Assembly: GCA_947370975.1 (NCBI GenBank)
Contig: CANBNG010000002.1
Span: 186,001-250,000, forward strand
Origin: Beijerinckiaceae bacterium
GTDB lineage: Bacteria > Pseudomonadota > Alphaproteobacteria > Rhizobiales > Beijerinckiaceae
DNA: 64,000 nucleotides
Direction of reading: 5' to 3'
In this document: piece by piece, positions 1-8,511 of the stretch
Numbering within the stretch: the first letter of the stretch is position 1
How the letters are laid out: every line of letters starts with the position of its first letter
Notes under the pieces: model-generated
Told to the model about the DNA's origin: nothing
Seen by the model: the letters and a program-made list of their open reading frames with translations, nothing else
Database searches by the model: none
Program-made: the position numbers and the translations under genes

Positions 1-134
1 CGTGTTGCTGTTTCCCGGAGAGCGGAAAACGTTCCGCTGCCTTTGACCGTTTCGCCCCAAGGCTCATTGCTTCGCTCAAGCATCTGTGGCTCAATTTCGT
101 CATTCACTGATCAATTTGAGCTGGGCGTGCGTCA

Positions 135-470
135 ATGATTACGGAAATTCAGTTCGGACCCGAGGCTTCCTGTAAGAGCGTGACCAAGGTCACCGACTTG
201 AAGAAGGTGAATTTCTTTTTCGGGGCCAATGGGGCGGGAAAAACGACCTTAGCGAAGGCCATTGCAAATCCTGACTCGCTCAGAACCGCATTGTGACGTG
301 GAAGGGCACATCATTCACCCGCCTCTTTCTCTTCAACAAGAGTTTCATCGAGAGCAGCTTCGCGGAGAGCAATATTCCATCAATCGTCACTTTAGGAAAA
401 GACGAAGTTGCAACGCAAACACGTTTGAAAACTTTGTACGCTGGCTTGAAATCCGGATTAGGACCTCGCT
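135..470 (+). pseudogene. Fragment of an AAA ATPase (AAA_13 / RloC-like), frameshifted
   Basis: An ATG at 135 opens a 53-codon frame that contains a clear Walker A motif (GANGAGKTT, about residues 34-42) and stops at 294-296. Homology seems to resume in another frame from 293, where FNKSFIESSF and then TLGKDE resemble the segment that follows the Walker A in AAA_13-type ATPases (FN..F......TLG). The match fades by about 470 and no Walker B or coiled-coil region follows, so only the N-terminal tenth of a usual 700-residue protein remains. The family is associated with anticodon nucleases and other defence or prophage-exclusion proteins. The family call is from recalled motifs only; the frameshift and the truncation are seen directly. 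Confidence 0.5.
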
Positions 471-1096
471 GCCGATCGGCAAACCGAGCGGTCGCTCGGT
501 CGAAACTTCCACCTCCACGATTCTTGCGTCACGGCCGATCAATATGTCCGAACTCGGGCGCTTTTGGTCACTGGCGCTCTTCGTCGCCATCATGCCTGCA
601 AAGGCCAAGCGCAGAGATGCCCACGATCAAGAGCGCCAACTTGAGCATCCGACTAAGACCTTTATTTTGAAAATCCACGCCTTGCCCGTTTTTAGCTGCT
701 TAACATTAAATGATCGGATCGAAATAGGTTGATAAAAAATGTATCTTTAATGCGCGATTATATTTTATAATGATACATTATAGCGAGTTTTTGCGGCCTG
801 GTAAGCTGCTGAGAAAAGAAACAGGTTTTCTCGGCGTATCATCCTTCCTTTGCAGTTTCGGAGCAGCGTAAGGGTTTTTGCCCGCATCGCCGCGAATGCT
901 ATTGTTATAATGGGGCTATTTACCCCTTCATGCCGCGCGCAAATGAAGCCATGCGCAGAATGCGCCACGAACGAGATGCGGTTTCGCGTCGACATTTGGT
1001 CGCAGTGTCAGACTTCAAGATAAACGGCTGACTAATGTAGAAAAAGAATTTGAAGGAAGCTAAGTTCATCCGGTTAGCAAGTAGGGTTTCAGATTG
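471..1096. other. Intergenic region, no convincing gene
   Basis: About 620 bases with lower GC around 690-780. Short open frames occur on both strands but none has a ribosome binding site plus recognisable protein. The stretch just before 1097 may carry the promoter of the acyl-CoA ligase operon, but no clean -35/-10 pair was picked out. Confidence 0.4.
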
Positions 1097-2752
1097 ATGC
1101 TCACGCCTGATATGATCATGAACGATATCAAGGGACAGGCTACGATTCCGCGCCTCTTTCTGTATCGTGCGGAATGTCTAGAGAAAAAGCGTTTCCTGAA
1201 TGTCATGCGAGATCGCCAGCCGCCGCTCGCTCTTACATGGAGCGAGGTGGCGGAGGCGGTTTGCGCGCGCGCCGCATGGCTTCAAGCACAGGGGTTGCGT
1301 GCGGGTGAGCGCGTCGTGCTCGTTAGTGAAAATAGCGTCGAGTGGATTGTAACGCATCTGGCGACACTTGCCTGCGGCGGCGTGGTCGCGCCGCAATACG
1401 CGAATGCCAATTTCGTGGATTGGGACCGATCGGTGGAACAGCTCACACCGCGGTTCATCTTCGCCTCGGAAGCTTGCCTCGCGCGTTGGCCGGGGGCTGC
1501 GGTGCGTGGCGCGCGTTCCCTTTCTGGCATTGCCGATGTGGATCCCGAAAAATTTGACACCACTGCCCTCTCCCGCGCAGAAGCGGATGACGATGCGCTC
1601 ATCTTTCTCACCTCGGGCACATCGGGCGAAGCGAAGTTCGCCCGGCTCTCTCATCGCAACGTCTTCTGGAACGCTATCGGCGCGGCGGAGCGTCACTCTC
1701 ATTACGGGCTCGAAGACAATCGCTTCCTGTCCTTTCTCCCGCTCGCGCATTCCTACGAACATTCGGCGGGCTTCATTTTTCCGATGACGATGGGCAGCGA
1801 GATTTTCATCTCGCGCGGGCCGGACCATTTGCGGCAAGAGATGCTAGAGGCCAGGCCCACGGTGATCACTTGCGTGCCGAGATTCGTTCAAATGATCGAA
1901 AGGCGCATGCGCACTAAGGTCGATCAATCCGGTTTTTTGAAGCGAAACTTGTTTCATGCAGCTTTAGCGACGGGTCGCAAAAGGATCACAGGCGAGCCGC
2001 TCTTTCCGCTTGAACGTCTGCTCGACTTTTTGCTGGAGCGCCTCGTCCGCAACAAGATCCGCGCGGGCTTTGGCGGCGATCTGCGCTGCATCCTGTCCGC
2101 TGGCTCGCCACTGTCTCGCGAGACAATCCTTTTCTTCCATGCGCTCGGCGTCGAAGTGCATCAGGCCTATGGCCAGACGGAAGCGGCCCCGGCCATTTCC
2201 ATGACGCGCGGCGACCGGCCCAATCCGGGATCGGTCGGCGGACCGCTGCTAGGCGTCGCGATCCGCTTGGCAGAAGACGGCGAAGTGCTTGTGCGCGGCC
2301 CCAATGTCATGCGCGGTTATATCGGCGATGAAGCGAGTCCTGTCGACGCACAGGGCTGGCTCGCAACCGGTGACATCGGCCGCTTGGACGAACATGGCGA
2401 TCTGTGGATCGTCGACCGCAAGCGGGACATCCAGAAGACACCCGGCGGCGAAATGTTTGCGCCAGCCCAGATCGAAAGCGCTCTCGAGGCGATGGACATG
2501 GTCGCCAGCGCCTATGTGTCGCTGGACGAAAAAGGACATGGCTTCGCCCTTCTCACCCCGGTGGGCGACGCGACGGAAGATGACATGCGGCGCTGTGTTG
2601 ACGCTGTGAACGCTGATCTGCCAGCATGGGCGCGCATCCGGCGCTGCCGCGCCATACCGCCCATCACCATCGATGCCGGTCTGATGACGCCGACGATGAA
2701 AGCGCGTCGCACCCAAATCTTTGCGGCCTATTCGGAAAGCACACGGCATTAA
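1097..2752 (+). CDS. AMP-dependent fatty acid-CoA ligase (FadD15-like)
   Basis: Adenylate-forming enzyme of 551 residues that should activate a carboxylic acid with ATP and transfer it to CoA. The phosphate-binding motif TSGTSGEAKF lies near residue 172 (usual form TSGTTGxPKG, so the P is replaced by A). YGQTEAAP near 357 is the adenine-binding motif, GDIGRLDEHGDLWIVDRKRD near 430 is the hinge region, and TPTMKARR near 532 carries the catalytic C-terminal lysine. The layout matches long-chain acyl-CoA synthetases, but the substrate cannot be read. A TTG lies one codon upstream; the ATG at 1097 is preferred. It is the first gene of a tight operon: its TAA shares one base with the next ATG (TAATG). 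The link with a cyclic-nucleotide-binding membrane protein and an FAD oxidoreductase suggests lipid or isoprenoid modification (inference). Confidence 0.85.
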   Translation: MLTPDMIMNDIKGQATIPRLFLYRAECLEKKRFLNVMRDRQPPLALTWSEVAEAVCARAAWLQAQGLRAGERVVLVSENSVEWIVTHLATLACGGVVAPQYANANFVDWDRSVEQLTPRFIFASEACLARWPGAAVRGARSLSGIADVDPEKFDTTALSRAEADDDALIFLTSGTSGEAKFARLSHRNVFWNAIGAAERHSHYGLEDNRFLSFLPLAHSYEHSAGFIFPMTMGSEIFISRGPDHLRQEMLEARPTVITCVPRFVQMIERRMRTKVDQSGFLKRNLFHAALATGRKRITGEPLFPLERLLDFLLERLVRNKIRAGFGGDLRCILSAGSPLSRETILFFHALGVEVHQAYGQTEAAPAISMTRGDRPNPGSVGGPLLGVAIRLAEDGEVLVRGPNVMRGYIGDEASPVDAQGWLATGDIGRLDEHGDLWIVDRKRDIQKTPGGEMFAPAQIESALEAMDMVASAYVSLDEKGHGFALLTPVGDATEDDMRRCVDAVNADLPAWARIRRCRAIPPITIDAGLMTPTMKARRTQIFAAYSESTRH

Positions 2753-3879
2753 TGCACTCGAGCAATCTCAACTCCTCCGTCCTCGGCAGGCTTCCGCACG
2801 ACATTTGCGAGCAACTCATGGCCCTTGCCAAGGTCCACGACCTCGCACCGGGCGAACGGCTGCTTCGGCAGGGACAGGAAAACGCTGATCTCTTCATCAT
2901 CGCCCAGGGCACGCTTGTCGTGACGCGCGAGGGAAGCGACGGAAATCCGGCCGCCGTCGTCGCTACTCTCGGCACCGCCGAAATCGTCGGCGACATGTCC
3001 GTGCTGCGCGGTGTGCGGGTCAGCGCCCATGTGGACGCCGCAGGGCCGGCGACCGTCCGCGTCCTGAGCGGCGCGGCGCTAGAGGCGCATCCGGACCTTC
3101 TCGCACATCTGCGCGCGGCGCTCGGCATAGCCGGGCTAGAGCGGCTCGACACCGCGACACGCGACATACAGGCCCGTCACGCGCGCGAGCTGCAAGCTCT
3201 GGAAATCCAGATCTCGGCCACACGCTTCATCGTCGCAAATTTTATCGCGCTCTCGTTCTACATGCTGTCGCTCCCGGCATCTTATTATTACGCCTCGATT
3301 TTGCCGGTCGATTCCATCGTGTCGCTCGTCTTCATCGTGACGTTCTTTGCGGTGGCGGTCCGTTTCCTGCGCAGCGAGGGCGGACGTTTCAAGGAGTATG
3401 GCATCACCCTGACAGACTGGTCGGGCCAGCTTCTGAGAGGCCTCATCTGGGCGCTCCCGATCTTGCTTCTCATTGTCGTCGCGAAGGCCGTCGTCATTTC
3501 AGGCAGTGAGGCGCATCTTTTTGACCTGATGCGTTCCTTGACTGGCGACGACATTTCCATCCCGATCGTCATTGGCCTCACGCTCGCCTACATCTCGCTG
3601 GCCTTTGCGCAAGAGACCGTGCGATGCGCCATGCAAAAAGCGCTCGAGATCTTTTATTCGGCTGGCGGAAAACCCGCGCCGATGCGCGCGATCGGCCTCA
3701 CGGCTCTGACCTTCTCTGCGACACATTCGCACCTCGGCATTGTCTTCGCAGGCGTCGCATGCGTGAGCGCTCTCTATTGGGCTGTCGTGTATCGGGCAAC
3801 AGGCTCCTATCTAGCGGTCTCCTTCAACCACGGCCTGATCGGGGCTTTCGCCATTTTCGTCGTCGGAGCGCCGAAGTGA
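2752..3879 (+). CDS. Cyclic-nucleotide-binding domain fused to a CPBP (Abi) membrane protein
   Basis: A 375-residue protein. Residues about 20-120 form a cyclic-nucleotide-binding barrel (GERLLRQGQENADLFIIAQG, then GDMSVLRGVRVSA as the phosphate-binding cassette region). A linker leads to about six or seven membrane segments from residue 160 on that look like CPBP/Abi intramembrane proteases: AQETVR near 284 at the place of EExxxR, FSATH near 322 as FxxxH, and SFNHG near 362. The first motif has AQ where the family has the catalytic EE pair, so proteolytic activity is doubtful. The start at 2752 is chosen because it overlaps the upstream stop; a longer frame opens at 2626. The fusion suggests a membrane protein controlled by cAMP or a related ligand (inference). 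Confidence 0.7.
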   Translation: MHSSNLNSSVLGRLPHDICEQLMALAKVHDLAPGERLLRQGQENADLFIIAQGTLVVTREGSDGNPAAVVATLGTAEIVGDMSVLRGVRVSAHVDAAGPATVRVLSGAALEAHPDLLAHLRAALGIAGLERLDTATRDIQARHARELQALEIQISATRFIVANFIALSFYMLSLPASYYYASILPVDSIVSLVFIVTFFAVAVRFLRSEGGRFKEYGITLTDWSGQLLRGLIWALPILLLIVVAKAVVISGSEAHLFDLMRSLTGDDISIPIVIGLTLAYISLAFAQETVRCAMQKALEIFYSAGGKPAPMRAIGLTALTFSATHSHLGIVFAGVACVSALYWAVVYRATGSYLAVSFNHGLIGAFAIFVVGAPK

Positions 3880-5096
3880 TGCGGCTGCGCGTCGCAGTTG
3901 TCGGCGCAGGCCCGGCGGGTCTTTCAGCCGCCCTGACTTTGCAGGACATTGGCCACGATGTGGTCGTTTACGAAAAACGTCCGCGCGTCGGAGGTAAATG
4001 CTTTTCCGTGCCGGCGCACAGCATGCGCGCTGACATGGGCGCCATAGCAGTCGCGCCTTGCAGCAAGGTCGCGGGGTTGGCGGCGCGAATGGGGCGCCCT
4101 CTCATTGAGTTCAATCACGACGATCACCCCAGCCTCGCCCGGCTCGATCTTGAGCCGGTCTTCCGCAATAGCTGGGAGCTTGCGCGCGTCGCGGTCGATC
4201 TCCTTCGCTTCGAACATCATTATCGAGATTGGCGTCGACGTGACGTGCGGGGCGAGGGGGCACAGCTCGAAGACCGCGTTTCGCTGCTTGAATATCTAGA
4301 GATGAAAAAGCTATCCAGGCTCTCGCCTATCCTGCGCGCGTTTCTTTCGGGCTATGGCTACGGCTTCCCCGAAACGACTCCGGCGAGTTATTTCCTTGCC
4401 TATTATGACGTTCCACGGCCAATTCTTCTTCGGATCCAAAAAAGATGTTTTACGATAGACGGCGGCTATGACGCGCTCTGGCGCGACGTCGCGGCGCGCC
4501 TCAACGTGCGTCTTTCGTCGTCCGTCGTGTCGATTATTCGAGGCGACCCCTGCATTGTGGAGACGGATCTTGGCACGGAAAAATTCGACAAAATTATTTT
4601 TGCCTGCCCGCCGGACGAGTTGAAGATGTGTCTCGATTCATCGGGCGAGGAGCGCGATCTCCTTGATCGCGTGAATTTCGTTTCCTATCATTCGCTCGCC
4701 TTCGAAGGACGCGGCTTGCTAGGATGTTGCGTGCATCTGCCGGACTGGTGCAGGCCGGAGCAGGCCGGCCGTCCCATGTTATGGTATCGGCCCCGCGACG
4801 CTGATTTTTGCCAGACATGGTCCATCGCGCCGCCGGAAATGACCAAGCAGACAGTTGAGCGCTGCATTCGCGACTCCGCAACGGAGCTTGGCGCCGATAT
4901 CGGCGTAACCATCTCGCATCGCGCATGGCGTTATTTCCCGCACTTTCCCCTTGAGGCGTCGGCCGCTGGCGCGCGACAGCAGGTTCGCTCATGGCAAGGG
5001 CGTAGAAACGGTTTCTTTGTCGGTGAAATCTTTTCGTTCGCATCGGCCGAACATGTAGTTGGCCATGCACAAGCGCTAATGCACGAATTTTTCTGA
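3879..5096 (+). CDS. FAD-dependent amine oxidase / desaturase-type oxidoreductase
   Basis: A 405-residue flavoprotein with an N-terminal Rossmann motif (VVGAGPAGLSAAL at residues 7-19), an acidic residue closing the second strand (VVVYEKR) and the GGK that follows, as in the amine oxidase / protoporphyrinogen oxidase / phytoene desaturase superfamily. The C-terminal part (GFFVGEIFSFASAEHVVGHA) is the usual FAD-contacting end. The ATG at 3879 overlaps the stop of the preceding gene (TGATG), so the three genes from 1097 are almost certainly co-translated. The substrate is unknown. An IS3-type fragment begins about 50 bases downstream. Confidence 0.75.
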   Translation: MRLRVAVVGAGPAGLSAALTLQDIGHDVVVYEKRPRVGGKCFSVPAHSMRADMGAIAVAPCSKVAGLAARMGRPLIEFNHDDHPSLARLDLEPVFRNSWELARVAVDLLRFEHHYRDWRRRDVRGEGAQLEDRVSLLEYLEMKKLSRLSPILRAFLSGYGYGFPETTPASYFLAYYDVPRPILLRIQKRCFTIDGGYDALWRDVAARLNVRLSSSVVSIIRGDPCIVETDLGTEKFDKIIFACPPDELKMCLDSSGEERDLLDRVNFVSYHSLAFEGRGLLGCCVHLPDWCRPEQAGRPMLWYRPRDADFCQTWSIAPPEMTKQTVERCIRDSATELGADIGVTISHRAWRYFPHFPLEASAAGARQQVRSWQGRRNGFFVGEIFSFASAEHVVGHAQALMHEFF

Positions 5097-5149
5097 CGCA
5101 GATCATTCGAATAAAAGACAGGTGGCTTGTTTTTTGAACAGCGCCGGAT

Positions 5150-5284
5150 TGATCCACCCCCATTGAACTGGTCCACCATGAGGTATGTCTTTTGGGGCAG
5201 AGGAGGACCAAAATGTCTAGAAATCGCCATAAGCCGCAAGAGATTGTCGCGATAGTTCGCTCGATAGGATTCTGGAAGATCTAG
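5150..5284 (+). mobile_element. Left-end fragment of an IS3-family element with start of orfA
   Basis: Bases 5150-5176 look like an insertion sequence end: they match, with a few differences, the reverse complement of 20258-20283. The ATG at 5213 follows AGGAGG and opens MSRNRHKPQEIVA, which resembles the N-terminus of IS3-group OrfA proteins (M.RKRHKPEEIVAKLR). The frame stops after 23 codons at 5284, so only the first tenth of the transposase is left. It is non-functional. Confidence 0.6.
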
Positions 5285-5663
5285 CTCGCGAAGCGCTCGG
5301 GTACTTATTGCTTTTTTGTTCTGCCTGAGCGCTGGATTTTTGAACGCAGATGCGCATGGTTCAGCTGAAACAGATGACTGACGCTTGGCGTCGACCGTGA
5401 TGCAAGCAGTAGCGTCGCCTTGTGCGCCTCGTCATGATCCGGTCATGCTCAAACAATGGATCAGGGTAAGCGCCTGTTCTTGAATCAAAACTTCAAAGAC
5501 CGGCATATAAAAATATGCAAGTAAAAATAAAAATATGGCAGCTCTTTTTGCTGTTTGACAGCTCCTGCATGGAGCACGATATTTCAGTAAGGAACCGAAA
5601 GAGCGGGTAGTAGATAGAGACTATCCCAAGGTTTGACTCTGTTCAAAACTAAAGGAGAGGTTC
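5285..5663. other. Intergenic region upstream of the cytochrome gene
   Basis: Some 380 bases without a supported gene. The part from 5490 to 5540 is AT-rich (aaaaatatg repeated twice) and may hold the promoter of the cytochrome c gene. The first 40 bases may still be decayed IS sequence. Confidence 0.35.
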
Positions 5664-6167
5664 ATGAATCTTTCTTTAATAGCTGCGGTAGTTGGGCTTC
5701 TCGCGCTGTTCCCAATGTCGGTTAGCCATGCTGCTGGCGCTTCGAGCGCTAAGCGTGGGAAATACCTGGTTGCCGTTGGCGGTTGTCAGGACTGCCATAC
5801 TCCCGGCAGTTTCCTTGGGAAACGTGACACAACTAAAGTGCTTGGAGGCTCTGAAGTTGGGTTCGAGATCCCAGGTCTAGGTGTGTTTGTTGGGCCTAAT
5901 CTGACCCCGGACAAGAAAACCGGATTGGGCGAGTGGACGGTTAAACAGATCGCCATCACGATCAAGACTGGAGTTAGGCCCGATGGCCGCCAGTTGGCGC
6001 CCATCATGCCCTATAATGACTATGCTGCTTTGACTAATGCGGATGCGATCTCCATCGCTCTCTACCTGAAGTCCCTTCCCGCTATCGATCATAAGGTTGC
6101 CGGGCCATTTGGAGAGAGCGAGAAAGTGACATCTTTCACTATGAAAGTGGTCCCCCCGGCTCCATAA
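5664..6167 (+). CDS. Exported mono-haem c-type cytochrome
   Basis: A 167-residue protein with a good signal peptide (MNLSLIAAVVGLLALFPMSVSHAA) and one haem-binding CQDCH motif near residue 41-45. PIMPYNDYAALTNAD near 113-127 offers the methionine axial ligand, followed by ALYLKSLP, a common ending of class I cytochromes. The sequence around haem resembles one haem domain of the cytochrome subunits of membrane alcohol or aldehyde dehydrogenases. A strong ribosome site (AAAGGAGAGG) precedes the ATG. No dehydrogenase gene is adjacent, so its electron partner is unknown; it stands alone between an IS fragment and pseudogenes. Confidence 0.85.
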   Translation: MNLSLIAAVVGLLALFPMSVSHAAGASSAKRGKYLVAVGGCQDCHTPGSFLGKRDTTKVLGGSEVGFEIPGLGVFVGPNLTPDKKTGLGEWTVKQIAITIKTGVRPDGRQLAPIMPYNDYAALTNADAISIALYLKSLPAIDHKVAGPFGESEKVTSFTMKVVPPAP

Positions 6168-6364
6168 AAATAATGGGTCTAATTTGGATAGAGAGAATCT
6201 ACTCCTCGGGGTGGGTTGAGATTGGCAAAATGGTCCAGATTTAATGTTAGTTTTTTGGCGGATTTCCCCCTTGGAACAGAGGAGATCGGTTACGACAGTC
6301 GCGGCAGACCACGTGCAAGGTGGTCCGCCGCCAATCCAGGGATTGCAACGACTGTGGCCGTTCG

Positions 6365-6605
6365 TCAGACCTCATCCCGTGAGCGGTCAATCAACAACAG
6401 CGCCTCGGTCTCGTCCTTCAGGCCTACCCCGGTAAGGCCTTTTTGGTAGGCGGCTGCAAGTAACCGCGCGACCTTGTCTGCCGCGATATATGGGGCCAGC
6501 CCTTCTGGTCGTATGTTGGAGACGCAATTGCGGTCAGCATCGGTTGTCGCGCCAGCCACAAAAGGGTCAACTGCGTGTCGATGAGTTTGGCCATAACGAT
6601 CTCCA
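6365..6605 (-). pseudogene. eutC: C-terminal relic of ethanolamine ammonia-lyase small subunit
   Basis: On the minus strand the frame reads TDADRNCVSNIRPEGLAPY and then GLTGVGLKDETEALL, which matches the conserved end of EutC (DRNCISNIRPEGL... GLSGVGLKD). Upstream of this, similarity seems to continue only by shifting frame, and no start codon or N-terminal half is found. EutC with EutB splits ethanolamine to acetaldehyde and ammonia using adenosylcobalamin; no eutB is present here. The fragment is dead. Confidence 0.6.
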
Positions 6606-6803
6606 GTGTTGACGGCAGCATTCGCTGCCACCAGCACAACCCCGCGAGGCCCCAAGGCCTGCGGGGGCAAGGAGATTGATGAGCGGCGTCGCCGCCGCGC
6701 CTTGTGCAGCATGGATCGCTCTGGTCGGCGGCGAAGTCCAGTCGTTTGTGAGTTCTATGCAGTAAAAGATTATAGGCCGCGTCCTTATAGGTAATCCTTG
6801 GTT

Positions 6804-7244
6804 CTATTCGATTGTGACTAACGGCAGCTGACAGGAGGCCGCCCTTTCGGATTGCAGCCAGTCGTTCACGCGAGGCCCAATGAAGGCTGCCACGTCGTCT
6901 GTATCGAAATTTTCATGACGAAACGGCGTCTCGATGCGGACCAATCTTCCAGTGGTGATGGTCTGCCAGGGTCTAGTCTCGACTGCAGGCGTAGCTTCGG
7001 TCGCGTGAAACAGCAGGATAGGTGCTGTAATCGGTGCCGGTTGATGCTTTCGCATCATCTCGCCTGACGTGTCCATTTTTTCACCAGCGGCTTCGATGAG
7101 GTGGGCCAGTTCAGCGCAAACGGCTCCGCCAAATGACCAGCCAAGGAGGCGGTATGGGCCGAAGGGTTGGGCCGCCCGGATTGCATCAAGATAGTCCCTC
7201 GCCAATTCCTGAATCGTCACGTGCGCGGGAAGTTGTGTGGACAA
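6804..7244 (-). pseudogene. Relic of a peptide-synthetase type I thioesterase domain
   Basis: The frame contains the nucleophile elbow GWSFGG preceded by AQPFGPYRLLGWS, the signature of the C-terminal thioesterase domain that releases the product of non-ribosomal peptide synthetases. After GGAVCAELAHLIEAAG about 60 residues that should carry the lid and the catalytic Asp region are missing, then the end of the domain resumes (APILLFHATEA... HENF). The internal deletion and the missing carrier domain in front show it is not functional. Confidence 0.6.
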
Positions 7245-7672
7245 TCGCCACCAACAGCCGCGACGAGATAGGCGACGAGCTTTTTGTCGCCCGCGACATC
7301 GCGCACGATGACGGCGGCCTGGCCGACGCCCTCAAGGGCCGAAAGGGCAGCACTTATCTCGCCGGGCTCGATGCGAAAGCCGCGGATTTTGACCTGGTCG
7401 TCAGCGCGGCCCAGAAAATCGAGCACGCCGTCAGAACGCCAGCGAGCAAGATTGCCCGAGCGGTACATGCGCGCGCCAGGCGCGCCAAACGGGCAGGCGA
7501 CGAAGCGCTCGGCGGTGAGGCCCGGCCGGCCCAGATACCCGCGCGCCAGGCCTGCGCCCGCGATGTAGAGCTCGCCCGATACTCGGATGGTCGGGCCGGG
7601 TTGGAGCATCCATATCAGCGAGAACGGCAGGACCCAGGTGATCTCGACGTCGGGTTCGCCGATCGACTTCAA
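7217..7672 (-). pseudogene. Relic of a peptide-synthetase adenylation domain (C-terminal part)
   Basis: The minus strand encodes GELYIAGAGLARGYLGRPGL, YRSGNLARW, GRADDQVKIRG and FRIEPGEISAAL, in the order of adenylation-domain core motifs A6 to A8. Motifs A1-A5 are absent, and the reading runs straight toward the thioesterase relic in a different frame, so the carrier domain and whatever lay between were lost by deletion. YRSGNL has N where the family has the ATP-binding D of YRTGDL, another sign of decay. The original product cannot be guessed. Confidence 0.65.
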
Positions 7673-8001
7673 TATTGCGCACGCATCCAGCTATGTAATC
7701 ATCGCTTGCCGCGCGGGAGGGGCATGTCGGCATCGACATAGAGCCGGTCTCCGCATTTGCCGATTTTGAAAATATGGTTGAATTGGATCTTGCACATGCT
7801 ACGGTTTAGCGCGGTTGAGCGGTAAAACTGAAGACTGCAAAGGGTTGTGCCGCGAGACGGGCGTTGCATCAAGCACGCAGGCCCAATTGCCCCGTAGGTC
7901 TCGCATGGACCGGGGATCTTCTCTTGAGCTAGCCTGCCAGGAACAGGACTGTCGCTTGGCACGGGCACGAGGTCCGCCGCAGCGTTGCAGAGGAATTTCC
8001 G
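7673..8001. other. Intergenic region before the DUF6580-like gene
   Basis: About 330 bases with no supported gene. The end holds a weak ribosome site (AGAGGAA at about 7989) serving the GTG at 8002. No cobalamin or other riboswitch core was recognised on reading. Confidence 0.35.
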
Positions 8002-8511
8002 GTGGAACTCAGGATCACGACCCTCATCGGCATGATCGCCTTCGCGGCCATTACGCGCCTGCTGCCGCATCCGCCGAATTTTACGGCGGTGACCGCCATG
8101 GCGCTCTTTGCCGGCGCGCAGATCGTGGATCGTCGACTGGCGCTGCTTGTGCCGCTCGTCGCCGTGTCCCTGACAGACCTCGTTCTCGGCCTGCACGCAG
8201 GCATGTTGCTGGTTTATGTCTGTGTCGCCGCCGTGGTCGCAATGGGCGCGCTGACGGGTCCAAACCAGCTGTCCAAGATCGCCGGCGCATCGGTCGCGGG
8301 TTCGGTTCTCTTCTTCGTGGTCACCAATTTCGGCGTCTGGGTGCAGGACGGGCTCTATCCAGCCAGCTTGGCTGGTCTTGCAGATTGCTACGTGGCAGCC
8401 ATTCCCTTCTTCCAGACCGCACTGGTGGGGGACCTCGTCTTCACGGCGGTGCTGTTTGGCGGCTATGAAGTCTTGCGTCGCACGGTGCCTTTGCTGTCGA
8501 GCGTCCGCTGA
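8002..8511 (+). CDS. Small integral membrane protein, DUF6580-like
   Basis: A 169-residue protein with about five hydrophobic segments. TRLLPHPPNFTAVTAMALFAG at the start, SLTDLVLGLH in the middle and TNFGVWVQDGLYPASLAG near 113-131 fit a family of small membrane proteins of unknown, possibly transport, function that I recall as DUF6580. The start is a GTG at 8002 with an AGAGGAA ribosome site. The stop overlaps the next frame in the form CTGA, so the following phosphodiesterase-like protein is probably translated by coupling. Confidence 0.6.
   Translation: MELRITTLIGMIAFAAITRLLPHPPNFTAVTAMALFAGAQIVDRRLALLVPLVAVSLTDLVLGLHAGMLLVYVCVAAVVAMGALTGPNQLSKIAGASVAGSVLFFVVTNFGVWVQDGLYPASLAGLADCYVAAIPFFQTALVGDLVFTAVLFGGYEVLRRTVPLLSSVR

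Noticed and set aside
387..641. Minus-strand frame that could start with a signal-like MLKLALLIVGISALG and, after a frameshift, continue as a beta-rich segment (ARIVEVEVSTERPLGLPIG)
   Set aside because: Needs an assumed frameshift, overlaps the ATPase relic region and matches no family that I recognise. It could be a broken gene but the support is too thin.
765..995. Minus-strand open frame of 76 codons
   Set aside because: No recognisable domain, no ribosome site and a composition unlike the neighbours.
7816..8001. Possible cobalamin riboswitch upstream of the DUF6580-like gene
   Set aside because: The conserved B12-box core sequences could not be found on reading; only GC-rich sequence is seen.
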